64,000 nucleotides of DNA from Delphinapterus leucas (taxonomy: Eukaryota; Chordata; Mammalia; Artiodactyla; Monodontidae), in NCBI RefSeq assembly GCF_002288925.2, contig NW_022097996.1:7944451-8008450 (forward strand), read 5' to 3'. The stretch's first letter is position 1; every line of letters starts with the position of its first letter. The notes under the pieces were generated by a model. That model was not told the DNA's origin and ran no database searches. It was given only the letters and a program-made list of their open reading frames with translations. Below, one piece after another: positions 1 through 11,394 of the stretch. Both the position numbers and the translations under genes were made by a program.

Positions 1-300
1 CTGAATGTTTGTGTTCCCCTAAAATTCATATGTTGAAAGCCTAACTCCCAATGTATTTGGAGATGGGCCCTCTGGGAGGTGATTAGATCAGGAGGGTGGA
101 GCCCTTTTCCCTCTCCGACGTGGGGACACAGAGAAGTTGGCCATCCATTAGCCAGGAAGCGGGCTCTCACCAGACACCGAATCTGCTGGCACCTTGATCT
201 TGGACTTCCCAGCCTCCAGAACTGTGAGAAATAAATTTCTGTTGTTTATAAGCCACCCGTCTATGGTACTTTATTACAGCAGCCCGAATGAACTAAGACA
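1..300 (+). repeat. MLT1-type LTR (ERVL-MaLR), internally deleted
   Basis: It reads as the MLT1 consensus from GAATGTTTGTG through CCTCCAGAACTGTGAG and the AATAAA-like tail to the end ACTAAGACA. The first ~10 bases are cut by the window edge. About 60 bases around the expected TATA region are missing between GGAGCCC and TGGGGACACA. It is an ancient non-coding retroviral LTR. Confidence 0.85.
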
Positions 301-617
301 AATGCCCCTCTCAGCTACAGAAACACTTACATTTCTTTTCCAAAAGAGCACAGTAGAGAACCGCAGTGATGGACTGGGCCTGCTGCAGACAGAGCTTACA
401 CAGTCTGACAAAGAAATAACGCTGAGGCCCGGATGCGAGGATTCAGACAGGTCCTCGGGCTGCTGAGAAAACTTTGGAAATGCCTCTGGTGGAGACTAGG
501 AGCTCCAAAAGGCAGGGTCTTTCTTCCCGCCCAGCATGCCATATAGTGAGAGGTGCATGATGTGTTGGGGCCCAAATGTGCCCCAGAGAGACACACCTCC
601 AATTTCAGATGACAAAT
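301..617. other. Unassigned spacer
   Basis: No gene, known repeat or structure recognised between two LTRs. Confidence 0.5.
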
Positions 618-1089
618 TGTAACAGGGAAGAGCTAAACTGGACTCCATGTTGGATCTGTTTCTTTGACTTTAACCTTTGCTTTTCGTTGCTTTTGTTATT
701 ATAATCATACAGAATGGCCTGACTGGGAACCAGGCCCCTCTGCCTGACTGTTAAAGTGCCTTTGTTCCGCTCACCGGGAGACAACCTGACCCTGCTTACC
801 AGTAAATGGCTGAAATTAACACAATTCCGCCCTCAGGCAGGCCATTCCAGGAGATGTTTTTCAAGACTGATGGCCCTTTTTACCTTACTTCCTCACCCCC
901 TCTCCCTCTCGGATTCTATAAAAGAAACTGGCATCCAGACCCCGATAAGATGGTTATTTGGAGACCTTAGTCTGCCATCTTCTTGGTATGCCGGCTTTCC
1001 GAATAAAGTGGTATTCCTTGCCTCAACACCCCATCTCCGATTTATTGGCCTGTTGTGCGGCAAGTAGAGCGAGCTTGGACTCGGTAACA
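618..1089 (+). repeat. Solo LTR, ERV1-type
   Basis: It begins TGTAACAGGG and ends GGTAACA. A TATA box (CTATAAAAG, ~917-925), AATAAA at 1002-1007 and a short GT/T-rich R-U5 are present. No viral genes follow, so it is a solo LTR. The flanks (AAAT before, AATT after) are compatible with a degraded 4-bp TSD. Confidence 0.65.
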
Positions 1090-2789
1090 AATTGAGTGTT
1101 CTCGGGGTGGGTTGGGGGGGCGGTCATTACGCTCCCCAGGGAGCTGCTGAGGACTTCATGTAGCCGGTCCCTGCTAGGGCTTGACCCCCGGCTCCACGAG
1201 GCAGGGCCGGGTCTGTTTAGTCCACCCCGTCTGCCCAGCACCCAGCACGGCGCCTGGCTCGTGGCAGCTACTCAGAGAACACTTAGGACTGATGGACTAA
1301 CTTGAGGGTGAAATGCGTTTTAGTTCTAGAAGTGCCTTAGCTGACACGCCTCCTCATTTCCACATTCTTCTGGCGTCGCCTTCAGAGCCACGTATTGCTT
1401 TCATGTGACTCTGAATTAAGTATGTCTTTTTACTCCGATGCGTTGACATCTGGGGCCTTGCTGACCCAGGAAGGACCCTCTCCTGCCCCCAGCGCCAGCC
1501 GGTTCTTGGGCAAAGTAAAGGAATGGGGTAGGTGCTCACCTTTCATGTGCAAACCAACCAATTCCAGCCCCCTTCCCCAGCCACCTCCTTTAACCAGCGC
1601 CCACACTCTGGGCCACTGTCCCCCTGTCCTAATCACCGGAGGCCCAGGTACTAGACAAGTAGGGACAGCTTTGGGCCCCAGAGCCCGCTGAAATGATTCA
1701 GACTAGCCTATCCTAAGCCTGCTTCCCCAGCTTTGCCTGCCCCTCCCTGTGGCAACCATGATTGCCCCTCACTCCCTCTGCCTCCGGACAGACCCTGGCG
1801 CTTCCCCGTGTGGTTCGGTGGGTGTGGCCCCCTCCTCCTGAGAACTGTGAGTCATAAACTACTGCGTCAGTGCTGAGTCTTCTCCTGACCTGTTAGCCTT
1901 ACCATACCCGAATCATAATAAAACCCTCATTTTAAAAGCAGACATATTGTGAAGTTGCAGGATATCAGACCCATGCATGTTCAAGTGTAGGTTCCAGGAC
2001 TGCTTCCACTACGTAGAGTATCTACTGTGGATCAGAAATAGTGCAGCTTCTTGAAGCTGTGTGTGGGGCTGTCCCAGGCAGGGTTCAATCAGTGCAGCAG
2101 AGCCACTAGATTCTATATCTCGCTGTGTATCCTACCAGGGTGCTGGTATGGCAGATTGCCTGGAGAGAGAGGGGTGTGGCCCTCTGCAGCCAAGGGCAGG
2201 TGTGTTTGCTGTCTAATGTAAGAGTGACTCACATTTTGCCCTGGGGAGCAAAATTTAGACCAGCTTCCTGCCCTTTGGAAATGACTTGGGCTCACGAAGC
2301 TCCTTCCCGGTTAAGTCACCTGTTCCTGTGCAGGCAGCACTGACCCCATCACAGCACCCTCTGGGAACGGGGTGGGGGAAGACGAGCACAGATGTTGATA
2401 CCCTGCTGTTGCTCTGAGTAGTAGGATCCTTTGTCTCTGACCCAGAAGTCTCATGTCTCCTCCCAGCAAGCAGAAAACTGGCAGGCTAACTCACTACCTT
2501 GTGAGTAGGGTAAATCTTAGACACTCGCCCGCCCAGTTGTTGGCCCTCCCTACCCAATACCAGTCGCCTGGGTCAGGGGGAAGCCGTCTTGCTCCTCCCT
2601 CTGTCACTGTCAGTGAGGATGTTCTCCTTGAGGAATGGCTCTATGTCCACCTCTGAAGGGACAGGCGTCAGGAGGGGTCAGAGCTGAGCTGGCTGTGCTG
2701 ACCCAAAGGAAGGGTCACTGACCACTGAGCCACACAACCCGCCCACCACCACGCCAGGTGACAGAAGAAACTCCCTTGGGGCGAGCCCC
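1090..2789. other. Unassigned intergenic stretch
   Basis: No gene found. The part at about 1520-1940 ends in an ...ACTGTGAGTCATAAACTACTG / AATAAAACC pattern that resembles the 3' part of an old LTR, but I cannot name it. The rest shows nothing recognisable. Confidence 0.4.
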
Positions 2790-3340
2790 GCTATGAGAGT
2801 TCCCATCACAAAATGCCACAGACTGCGTGGTTTAAATTGCGGAAATCTATTTTCTCAGTTCTGGAGCCTGGAGGTCAAGGTGCTGACAACTTCAGATCCT
2901 GGTGAGAGCACTCTTCCTGGCTTGCAGACGGCCACCTTCCCGATGCGTCTTCATACAGCCTTTCCTCTGTGTGCGCGCGGGGAGAAAGAGAGTGCGCCAA
3001 TGTCTCTTCCTCTTTTTATTTTTATTTATCTTCTATTTTTTAATTTTTTTTTACTTTTTGGCTGTGCCACCCGGCTTGTGGGATCTTAGTTCTCCGACCA
3101 GGAATGGAATCCGCGCCCCCTGCAGTGGAAGCGTGGAGTCTTAACCGCTGGACTGCCAGGGAAGTCCCACTTCCTATTTTTATAAGAACACCAGCCCTAC
3201 TGGATGATGGCCCCATCCTTATGACCTCATTTCACCTTAATTACCTTCCTAAAGGCCTCACCTCCAAATATAGTCGCATTGGGGGTTAGGGCTTCAACAT
3301 ATGAATTGGGGAGGGGGGATGCAATTCAGTCCATAGTAGC
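2790..3340 (-). repeat. MLT1-type LTR, antisense, split by a SINE
   Basis: Antisense MLT1: the right end reads GGGGTTAGGGCTTCAACATA...CAATTCAGTCCATAGTA, and the left part has ACAAAATGCCACAGACTG. It is interrupted at 3020-3169 by a CHR SINE. Confidence 0.8.
3020..3169 (-). repeat. CHR-1-like SINE (antisense)
   Basis: T-rich tail, then GGCTGTGCCAC...GGATCTTAGTTCTCCGACC and the SINE head at GGGAAGTCC. Flanked by CTTCCTCTTTTTAT (3006-3019) and CTTCCTATTTTTAT (3170-3183), a 14-bp TSD with one mismatch. Confidence 0.85.
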
Positions 3341-3454
3341 CACCAAACAGCTGTGAGGTAATTCATTTACACTCATCTTAAAACATGACCAAGCATCTTA
3401 AAGCATCTACCTGGGGGAGGAGGAGCAAAAGGTAAACAAGGCCACAGATATTTT

Positions 3455-4060
3455 ACTGTATTTGTCTTTATTTCATTTTTAAATTGTGGTTAAATAGACA
3501 TAACCTAAAATTTACCATTTTAGTCTTTTTTTTTTTTTTTTGCGGTACGCAAGCCTCTCACTGTTGTGGCCTCTCCCGTTGAGGAGCACAGGCTCCGGAC
3601 GCGCAGGCTCAGTGGCCATGGCTCACGGGCCCAGCCACTCCGCGGCGTGTGGGATCTTCCTGGACCGGGGCACGAACCCGCGTCCCCTGCATCGGCAGGC
3701 GGAATCTCAACAACTGGGCCACCAGGAAAGCCCCATTTTAGTCATTTTTAAGTGTCCAGTTCAAATGTCATTAAGCACATTCACCTTGTGAACCATCAAC
3801 GCCATCTATCCACAGAACTCTTTTCATCTTCCCAAACTGAAACTGTGCACCCATTAAAACTAGCTCCCCGTCTCCTCCTCTGTCCAACTCCTGGCAACTC
3901 TACCCTCCTCTCAGTCTCTGTGAATCTGACTTCTGTAGGACCTCATGTAAGGGGCAAATACAGTATTTGTCCTTTTGTCAGTAGCTGCTTTCACTTATCA
4001 TAACATCCTCAAGTTTCACTTATGTTGTAGCCTGTATCAGAATTTCCCGCTTTTTTAAGA
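3455..4060 (-). repeat. Old L1 3' fragment (L1M), antisense
   Basis: AAATTGTGGTTAAATAGACA...AAATTTACCATTTT, CTTCCCAAACTGAAACTGTG and CTCAAGTTTCACTTATGTTG are characteristic antisense L1M 3' sequence. A SINE splits it at 3526. Confidence 0.8.
3526..3732 (-). repeat. CHR SINE, short form (antisense)
   Basis: Poly-T then GCGGTACGCAAGCCTCTCAC through to CCACCAGGAAAGCC. Exact 11-bp TSD CCATTTTAGTC at 3515-3525 and 3733-3743. Confidence 0.93.
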
Positions 4061-4174
4061 CTGGGTTTTTATTTCTAATAACGGCGCAGCCCTGAATATA
4101 TTATAGGCAGAAGAAAAGAAAACAGTAAAGAAAGACAGAAGATGAGAAGGGTGAGGGTCTTGGAGGAAGGCGGG

Positions 4175-4330
4175 GGAGGGCAGAGGGAAGGTTTGCTTTG
4201 GAGCCAAGCAGATCTGCGTTCAAATTCTGAAATTTCTGCGGCATGATTTTTTGAGTAATTCACGTCATTCCCTCCCCCAGCTTCCTCCGATGTGAAATAC
4301 AGTTAGTGATGCCCTTTGCTAGGATCACTG
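4175..4330 (+). repeat. MIR SINE
   Basis: GGAGCCAAGCAGATCTGCGT-TCAAATTCTG followed by diverged ...CTTCCTCCGATGTGAAAT matches the MIR core (pattern cagacctgggttcaaatcc ... tcctcatctgtaaaat). Confidence 0.65.
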
Positions 4331-5629
4331 TGTGCGTCCCACAGAAGGGAACCCACATCTGCTGAGTATTTGCCTTGTGCCCTCCTCCATGTTTGGATCC
4401 CTGGAAAGGATTGTCTTACTTAAGGGAGGGTTTGCCCTTGTTTTCTGCAGGAAGAAACAGAGCGGTAGAGAGGATATATGACCTGCCCAGGATCCCCGAA
4501 ATGAGGAGAGAAAGAGCTGTCATTGGAGTCCCACATTTTCCTGGCTCCCAGCCCCCCTCCAAGGGCACCAGGCTGCCCTGTGCACCACCCTGTGAAAAGC
4601 AGGAATGTGCACCTGTGCTTTCCTTTTCCCCTGGAGGGAGAGGCACCATCCACCTGTCAAAGGGAAAGGGGAGCAGGTGGTAGTCAGCTTGAAAAAGAAT
4701 GTAAGGATCCCATCACTATGGGGGGAGGGGGGGAGCTTGGTAGACAGGGAGAGGCGACAGGTAGCTGCCCCAAAACCTACGAGAGGGAGTCTGGGGAGAA
4801 GGACATCCAGGATGCAGGATTAACACCAGGAAGGCTTGTGAGACTCGGTGACAACTCCAGAAGCTGCACAGAGATCCTTGGTTAGCTGGGTTCAGTCTTG
4901 CTTGGAGGTACCAAATAGATGGAGTCAGTTAAGACCTTCCAAATGCCAACGGACAGAGGATTCTGAGTAGACACTATCCTGGGTTCATACTCCACAGGAG
5001 AGAAGTCAGGGAGGAAAGGCACAGAGCCCCTTGCTGCATGTGTGGAATATTTTCTCCAGGACAGCAGCAGGGAGCTGGCGTATGTGTGCTTTCCAACGTA
5101 CATATAGGACTTTGGGTGCTTCACACAGACATCTGCTCAACGATCTCAAGCACCTGCCAGCCATGGAGTTTCAGATGCATTTCTTATATAAGCAGAGGGG
5201 TTTTTTTATTCCTGTTACAAATCACTGAGTGACAAAAGCACAGATTCTTTCTGGGACTGGGGAATGCTGGCAGTGTTATCCCGAGGCTGCTATCTAAGGA
5301 AAACGTTCTGCTGAGGCCTTGTGGACAACATGATTTCATGTGCTCATTTGTTTCACGCCCATGTTTTAAAATAATTCTTTTCAGCTGAAAATGTATCTTC
5401 ACCTAACATAATAGATGGACGTTGTGAGCAGGTTACATTCCCCAGTGACATTAGTATATGGACGGCCTGTCCTCCAGAATCCCACCCCCTCTTTCTGCTT
5501 TTCTGTCTTTTTCTGGCGCGAAGGAGGAAAATTTGAAAAGAGAATATTACCTGTATAATACACCTCTTACTCACTTCCCTTTCCCCAAACTTTTTACAGG
5601 AGAAGGTGGAGAATCTTCCTACTCAGGTC
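4331..5629. other. Unassigned intergenic stretch
   Basis: No gene recognised. About 4350-4500 has weak MIR resemblance (TGAGTATTTGCCTTGTG...GAAGAAACAGAGCGGTAGAGAGG). The remainder shows no clear repeat. Confidence 0.4.
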
Positions 5630-6235
5630 CTTACCTGCCCCCACCTCTCCATCCCCACGGGCTTTGCCCAACTCGAGCGCTTGTCTTCTCACGCCTGGAT
5701 CATTACAACACCCCACCCTCTCCTACTGGTCCCTCGGTCTTCAGTTTTGCTTTATAATCCATCCTCCCCACTGCAACCAGAGTGATCTCTCTAAAACTGC
5801 ACACTGGGTCCTGCTACTCTCCTGTTTCACCCTTCACTGACTTCCCATTGTTGCAGGATGCATCCAACCTCCTTACCAAGCCATTCACCTCTCACCCTTC
5901 ACCCTCCTCCATCTCTCCACCTGGTGTCAAGCTGTTCTACTCATGGACATGGATTTTCTATCTTCCCGAAATGCTTTTGCCTTCCTTGCCCCCCTGGCAA
6001 ACTCCTAGTCGCTCGCTGGGATGTGGCTCAGGCATCACTCACTCTTGGAAATATCTCAGGTCCATCCAAGCAGAGCTGATCACTTCATCTGAGGCTCCTC
6101 CACCAAGCATGGACCTGCCCCCGGGAGTCTCCGATGTCGCCCCTGCCTGACAGAGCATCTGACTCCAAGAACTGACCTTCCTCTTCTTCACAACTCCGGC
6201 ACACCAGTCCAGTGTTTGACTCAAAGTAGACTCTT
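5630..6235. repeat. Old LINE-like interspersed repeat
   Basis: It resembles the widespread old repeat with ...CCAGAGTGATCTCTCTAAAA..., CTGACTTCCCATTG and CTCCTTACCAAGCCATTC. The class (L2 or L1M) cannot be settled by eye. The open frames inside it are not coding. Confidence 0.5.
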
Positions 6236-6329
6236 TAAAAATGTATGTTGAATTGAAGAACTATGTTGAAGAAGTTTGGCTGGCTGGTGGCAATGGTAAA
6301 TCCTACCCTCTATGATTATTGGAAGGGTC

Positions 6330-6470
6330 ACTCCAATTCAACAAACACACATGGATTATTCACTGTGTGCCAGGTGTTCTTCTGGGCACTGAAGATACCC
6401 AAGTGAACAGAATATCATTCCTTCTGTTAATGAGCCTACAGCTACTGAAGGCAAACCAGCAAGGAATATT
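6330..6470 (+). repeat. L2-type LINE fragment
   Basis: TTATTCACTGTGTGCCAGGT-GTTCTTCTGGGCACTGAAGATA-CCCAAGTGAACAGA is the familiar L2 3' pattern. Confidence 0.6.
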
Positions 6471-6620
6471 CCTAATACAAAATGATTGTCACTGTACCAG
6501 GGGTAGGAGCAAAATACTATGCCAAAAGTCCTCAACATGACTATACAGCCAACTCTAGGGAGTTAAAAAAAACATATGCATGATTCCAGTTATATTAAGT
6601 ATCTAAAATAGTCAATCCCA

Positions 6621-6750
6621 GGAATTCCCTGGTGGTCCAGTGGGTGGTGCTCCACGCTCTCACTGCTGAGGGCCCAGGTTCAATCCCCAGTCAGGGAACT
6701 AAGATCCCACAAGCCATGTGGCGTGGCCAAAAAAATAAATAAAATAAAAA
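6621..6750 (+). repeat. CHR-1-like SINE
   Basis: GGAATTCCCTGGTGGTCCAGTGG..., GGTTCAATCCCCAGTCAGGGAAC and an A-rich tail (AAATAAATAAAATAAAAA). Only a weak flanking repeat (AGTCAA) is visible. Confidence 0.85.
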
Positions 6751-6799
6751 GTCAAACACATAGAAGCAAAAAATGTAAAGGTAGTTGCCTGGGGGAAGA

Positions 6800-8207
6800 G
6801 GAAATAAGTTGCTAGTCAACATGTATCAAATTTCAATTATGCAAGATAAGTTAGCTCTAGAGATCTGATATTTGTTGTACCTATAATTGAAATCATACAA
6901 TTTGTACTTATTTCTGTGTGGCTTCTTTTTATTCAACTTTATGCTCAAGAGAGTTTTCCATGTTGTTATGTGGCGGTATTTGTTCATTCTTATCACCATA
7001 AAGTAGTCCCTAGAGCAAAACACTCATTCTACTGTGTTCTAGTGTTTGGCTACTATGACTCGTGCTGCTATGAACATTCTTGTGTCTTTTGGTGAATACA
7101 TGTACATTTTTAAAAATAAATTTATTCATTTATTTAATTTTTGGCTGCATTGGGTCTTTGCTGCTGCAAGCGGGCTTTCTCTAGTTGCAGTGAGGCGGGG
7201 CTACTCTTTGTTGCAGGGCCCAGGCTTCTCATTGTGTTGGCTTCTCTTGTTGCAGAGCACATGCTCTAGGCACGCGGGCTTCAGTAGTTGTGGCTCGCAG
7301 GCTCTAGAGTGCAGGCTCAGTAGTTGTGGCACACAGGCTTAGTTGCTCTGCGGCATGTGGGATCTTCCCAGGCCAGGGCTTGAACCCACGTCCCCTGCAT
7401 TGGCAGGCGGATTCTTAACCACTGCGCCACCAGGGAAGCCCCATGTACATTTTTATGTAGAGTATACACCTAGCAGTAGAAATGCTGGGTTATAGATTAT
7501 GTACATGTTCAGCTTTATAGATAATGTGAAATGTTTTTTTTCAAAGTGGTTGTACCAATATACACTCCTATCAACAGTCTATGAGAGTTTCAGTTCCACA
7601 TCTTCTCCAGTACTTAATATGTTCTGTCTTTTTCATTTCAGCCATTCTGGTTGGGATAAGGTGGCATCTCATTTTGGTTTTAATTTGCATTTTCCTGATG
7701 GCAAATGAATTTTAGCCCTTTTCATGGGTTTATTGGCCATTTGGATGTCCTTCTTTTGAAGTGAATGTTCATGTCTTTTCTGCATTTTTTCTACTGAGTG
7801 ATATTCTTATTTCTTATAGATTCGTAGGATTGTTTTCTATATATTCTAGATAAGAATTTTTGTTTTGTATACATATTACAAATGTCTTCGCCCATTCTGT
7901 GAGTCACATTTGACTCTCTTATGGCGATGTTTGATGAACAGAAGTTCTTAATTTTAAAGCAATCTAATTTATCTATTTTTTTCCTTTATGGCTACTGCTT
8001 TTTGTAACCTGTTTTAAAAATCTTTATCTACTTCAAGGTCATGAAAATGTTCTCCCATTTTTTCCTAAAATCTGCCCTTTACTTTTCATGTTTAGATATT
8101 CAATCCATTGGGAATGGCTGTTTTGTTTGGTGTTAGGTAAGGATCATGATTAATTTTCTCTCATATGGAGATCCAATTGATCCAGCACCATCTATTGAAA
8201 AGCTCAC
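6800..8207 (-). repeat. Old antisense L1 (L1M), first part of a split element
   Basis: Antisense L1 3' sequence, including CCATTCTGGTTGGGATAAGG-TGGCATCTCATTTTGG and ATCCAATTGATCCAGCACC. It is interrupted by a SINE (7112-7441) and then by a younger L1. It resumes at 9910. Confidence 0.8.
7112..7441 (-). repeat. CHR SINE, long form (antisense)
   Basis: TTTGGCTGCATTGGGTCTTTGC...GGCGCACC-type body and head CACCAGGGAAGCC. Exact 13-bp TSD CATGTACATTTTT at 7099-7111 and 7442-7454. Confidence 0.93.
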
Positions 8208-8528
8208 CTAATGATCAGAGAAACAAATCAAAATTACAATGAAGTATCACCTCACTCCAATCAGAATGGCCATCACCAAAAAGTCTACAAATAATAAATG
8301 CTAGAAATGGTGTGGAGAAAATGAAACCTCCTACAATGTTGGTGGGAATGTAAATTGGTACAGCCACTATGGAGAACAGTATGGAGGTTCCTTAAAACAC
8401 TAATAATAGTTACCACATGATTCCTCAATCCCACTCCTGGGCATATATGCAGAGAAAAGCATAATAAGAAAAGGTACATGCACCCCAGTGTTCATTGCAG
8501 CACTATTTACAATAGCCAGGACATGGAA

Positions 8529-8549
8529 GTGATCTAAATGTTAGATCAC
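8529..8549. repeat. Short perfect inverted repeat
   Basis: GTGATCTAA and TTAGATCAC flank ATG. It lies inside the L1, just before the AT block, where other L1 copies read a different sequence. Confidence 0.7.
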
Positions 8550-8585
8550 TTTATCCATTGATAGATGAATGGATAAAGAAGTTAT

Positions 8586-9141
8586 GGTATATATATACAC
8601 CATTATATGGTATATGTTATGGTATATATATACACCATATATATGGTGTATATATATACACCATTATGTTATGGTATATATATATTCCATTATGGTACAG
8701 TCATGGTATATATATATTCCATTTTATATATATATATAATGGAATATTAGTATATATATATAATATATATTATTATATATTATATATTTATTATATGATA
8801 CATATTATATAACATATAATATACAAAATATATAATATGTAATATATCATATATTAGATGACATATTATATATAATATATGACATAGAATGTATAATATA
8901 TGATATATATCATACGTTATATATGATATGTCATGTTATATATGTGTAATATATTATTATATAATATATTAAATATATTATATAATATATTAAATATATT
9001 ATATATAATATGTCATATAATATATGATATATTACATATTATATATTTTGTATATTATATGTTATATAATATGTATTGTATTATATATTATATATATTAT
9101 ATATTATATAATATATATATAATATTCCATTATATATATAA
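8586..9141. repeat. AT-rich expanded low-complexity block inside L1
   Basis: About 550 bp of nearly pure A/T with alternating TATA runs, imperfect tandem repeats (e.g. two ~21-bp units near 8955-9000) and hairpins. It includes a 38-bp perfect palindrome at 8622-8659. The frames here (Tyr/Ile-rich) are not genes. Confidence 0.9.
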
Positions 9142-9687
9142 AATGGAATATTAGTCATAAAAACGAATGAAATAATGCCATTTGCAGCAACATGGATGGA
9201 CCTAGAGATTATCATACTAAGTGAAGTAAGCCAGACAGAGAAAGACAAATATTATATGATATTGCTTATATGTGGAATCTAAAAAAACAAACAAAAACGA
9301 TACAAATGAACTTATTTACAAAACAGAAATAGATCCACAGACAGAAAACAAACTTATGGTTACCAAAGGGGAAGGGGGAGGGGAGGGATAAATTGGGAGG
9401 ACGGGATTAACATATACACACTACTATATATAAAATAGATAACCAACAAGGTCCTACTATATAGCACAGGGAACTATACTCAATGTTTTGTAATAAGCTA
9501 TAAGGGAAAAGAATCTGAAAAAGAATATATATATATATATACACACACATATACATATATACGTACGTATATATGTATGTATAACTGCATCACTATGCTG
9601 TGCATCTGAAAGTAACATGACATTGTAAATCAACTAGGCTACAATTAAAATAAATTAATTAATTTTTTTTTTAAAAAAGAAAAGATC

Positions 9688-9900
9688 TGGGCTTCCCTGG
9701 TGGCGCAGTGGTTGAGAGTCTGCCTGCCGATGCAGGGGACGTGGGTTCGTGCCCTGGTCTGGGAAGATCCCACATGCCGCGGAGCGGCTGGGCCCGTGAG
9801 CCACGGCCGCTGAGCCTGCGTGTCTGGAGCCTGTGCTCCGCAGCGGGAGGGGCCACAGCAGTGAGAGGCCCGTGTACCGCAGAACAAAAAAAGAAAAAAA
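9688..9900 (+). repeat. CHR SINE, short form
   Basis: GGGCTTCCCTGGTGGCGCAG head, tRNA-like B box GGTTCGTGCCC, and an A-rich tail. 9-bp TSD GAAAAGATC at 9679-9687 and 9901-9909; this is inside the 3' TSD of the L1 at 8208-9678. Confidence 0.93.
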
Positions 9901-9909
9901 GAAAAGATC

Positions 9910-10100
9910 ACTCCACTTCAATGTCACCTTTATTGTATTTCAGGGGACCATATATGTACAAGCCTATCTCTGGACTCTCTATTCTGTCCCAGTGGTCTAC
10001 TTGTCTATTCTTGCACCAATACCATATGTGACTTAATTACTACAGATTTCAACAGGTCTTAATACCGGCAGTGTAAGCCCTCCAGCTTTTTTTTTTGAAA
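9910..10100 (-). repeat. Old antisense L1 (L1M), second part
   Basis: TCTCTGGACTCTCTATTCTG, CTTGTCTATTCTTGCACCAATA and GTGTAAGCCCTCCAGC continue the antisense L1 broken at 8207. Confidence 0.8.
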
Positions 10101-10179
10101 CTCCCCCTCCACCCCCACGACAAATGAGGTACAACGCGAGATTATCCACAACCATCACTTCCACTCCACATCCCGGCTG

Positions 10180-10340
10180 TTGTAGACCATGCAATAAGGC
10201 AAGGGGGGAGAAGGTTCTGTTATCATCCCATTTTACCAGATGGGGAATCTAAGGCAAAGAGATGTTAAGTGACTTACCCAAACCAAAGACACAGCTCATA
10301 GGACGTCTTAGAATCTGATCTCAACAAGTCTGGCCCTTGA
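10180..10340 (+). repeat. MIR SINE
   Basis: ATCATCCCATTTTACCAGAT-GGGGAATCTAAGGCAAAGAG-ATGTTAAGTGACTTACCC is a clear MIR core. Confidence 0.8.
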
Positions 10341-11010
10341 GTCTATATAGACTCTATTTTTATTTCTGTGATATGCTGCTTCTCAATATTAAATCTTCAT
10401 TTGAAAGTTAACTTTGGCAGCAGTAGGAGGGCAGTTTGAGCCTGTGACGGGAGAAAATTCAGACAGAGAGATGACTTAGGAAAGCATCAGTGGCAAATTT
10501 CTGAAACAGAGCAACAGCAACGGGAATGGAGAAGAAGGCGTGGATTTGACCGACATCACTGAACTATGAGGACAAGATTTGGCAATTCACTGAGTCGCAA
10601 GACGGCTGAGAGTAGGAGGAAGAAAAGGCGGCCAATGACTAAACCCTGCCGGAAGGTTGTACTGTTTTCTTACACAGCACTTTGCTGGGGAAAGGACACA
10701 GATATACCTATGCTTAGCTTTGTAGGTGTAGGAGCCCTTGCAGTGGGCTTGGGAAGACAGGGGTTTTAAGTTACAACAATGAAAACCACTCGAAGTTCAA
10801 GTTTATGTAGTCCAGTTCCCCAAAAGTCCCTAAGTTATTTCTAAACCATGGCTCCAACCTCCCTCTCTATTTCTCTGTAGCCCCATCCTTCATTCCTTCT
10901 CATTTTTCTTTCTCCCTTATACGATTTAAATGCAGAACAGTTCAGCAATTGTTTTTCGTTTGTTTGTTCTGTTTTCTGGGTTTGTTTTTGTTCTTTTGTT
11001 TTGTTTTTTT
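10341..11010. other. Unassigned intergenic stretch
   Basis: No gene or clear repeat. A T/G-rich run (TTTGTTTTTG...) at 10955-11010 leads into the next antisense SINE. Confidence 0.4.
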
Positions 11011-11119
11011 TGGCTGTGCCACGCAGCTTGCAGGATCTTAGTTCCCCGATCAGGGATTGAGCCCTCGCCCTGGCAGTGAAAGCATGGAGTCCTAACCACT
11101 GGACCGCCAGGGAATTTCC
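11011..11119 (-). repeat. CHR-1-like SINE (antisense)
   Basis: TGGCTGTGCCACGCAGCTTG, GGATCTTAGTTCCCCGATCAG and head CCGCCAGGGAATTTCC. No unambiguous TSD. Confidence 0.8.
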
Positions 11120-11394
11120 TTTTCTTGTTTATGATGCCCCCTGGATATCAGCATCCAGTGTCAACAAGCTTATCAAAGACAGTTTCCTCTCCAAAGAGGA
11201 ATTCTGGTGCCAGGTGTTAGGAGCCCGCGTTTGTTACTCCATTACAGAACATCTGGTCTTTCATCATATATAAATTCGACTCTAGAGAGGTCCACCCTGG
11301 GGCCTGATGTCCTCACCTATGAACGGTTATATTCATGTGTTGACTCTGTATTTTAATTTATAAACCGAAACCTAAATACAGAGCTCTTAAACAT

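Larger units (their letters stand above)
8208..9678 (+). repeat. 5'-truncated L1 (cetartiodactyl type), sense, with AT expansion
   Basis: It starts in ORF2 3' sequence (CTAATGATCAGAGAAACAAA) and runs through GCACTATTTACAATAGCC and GGTGGGAATGTAAATTGG to the L1 3' end (CTACTATATAGCACAGGGAA ... AAATTAATTAA). Flanking GAAAAGCTCAC (8197-8207) and GAAAAGATCAC (9901-9911) fit a TSD into the older antisense L1. No functional ORF remains. Confidence 0.85.

Noticed and set aside
8558..9154. Tyr/Ile-rich open frames of 73 and 84 codons
   Set aside because: They are translations of the (TA)n block in an L1.
9688..9900. tRNA-gene-like A and B boxes (TGGCGCAGTGG and GGTTCGTGCCC)
   Set aside because: These are the Pol III promoter of a SINE derived from a tRNA, repeated at every CHR copy. 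There is no tRNA fold at its 3' half.
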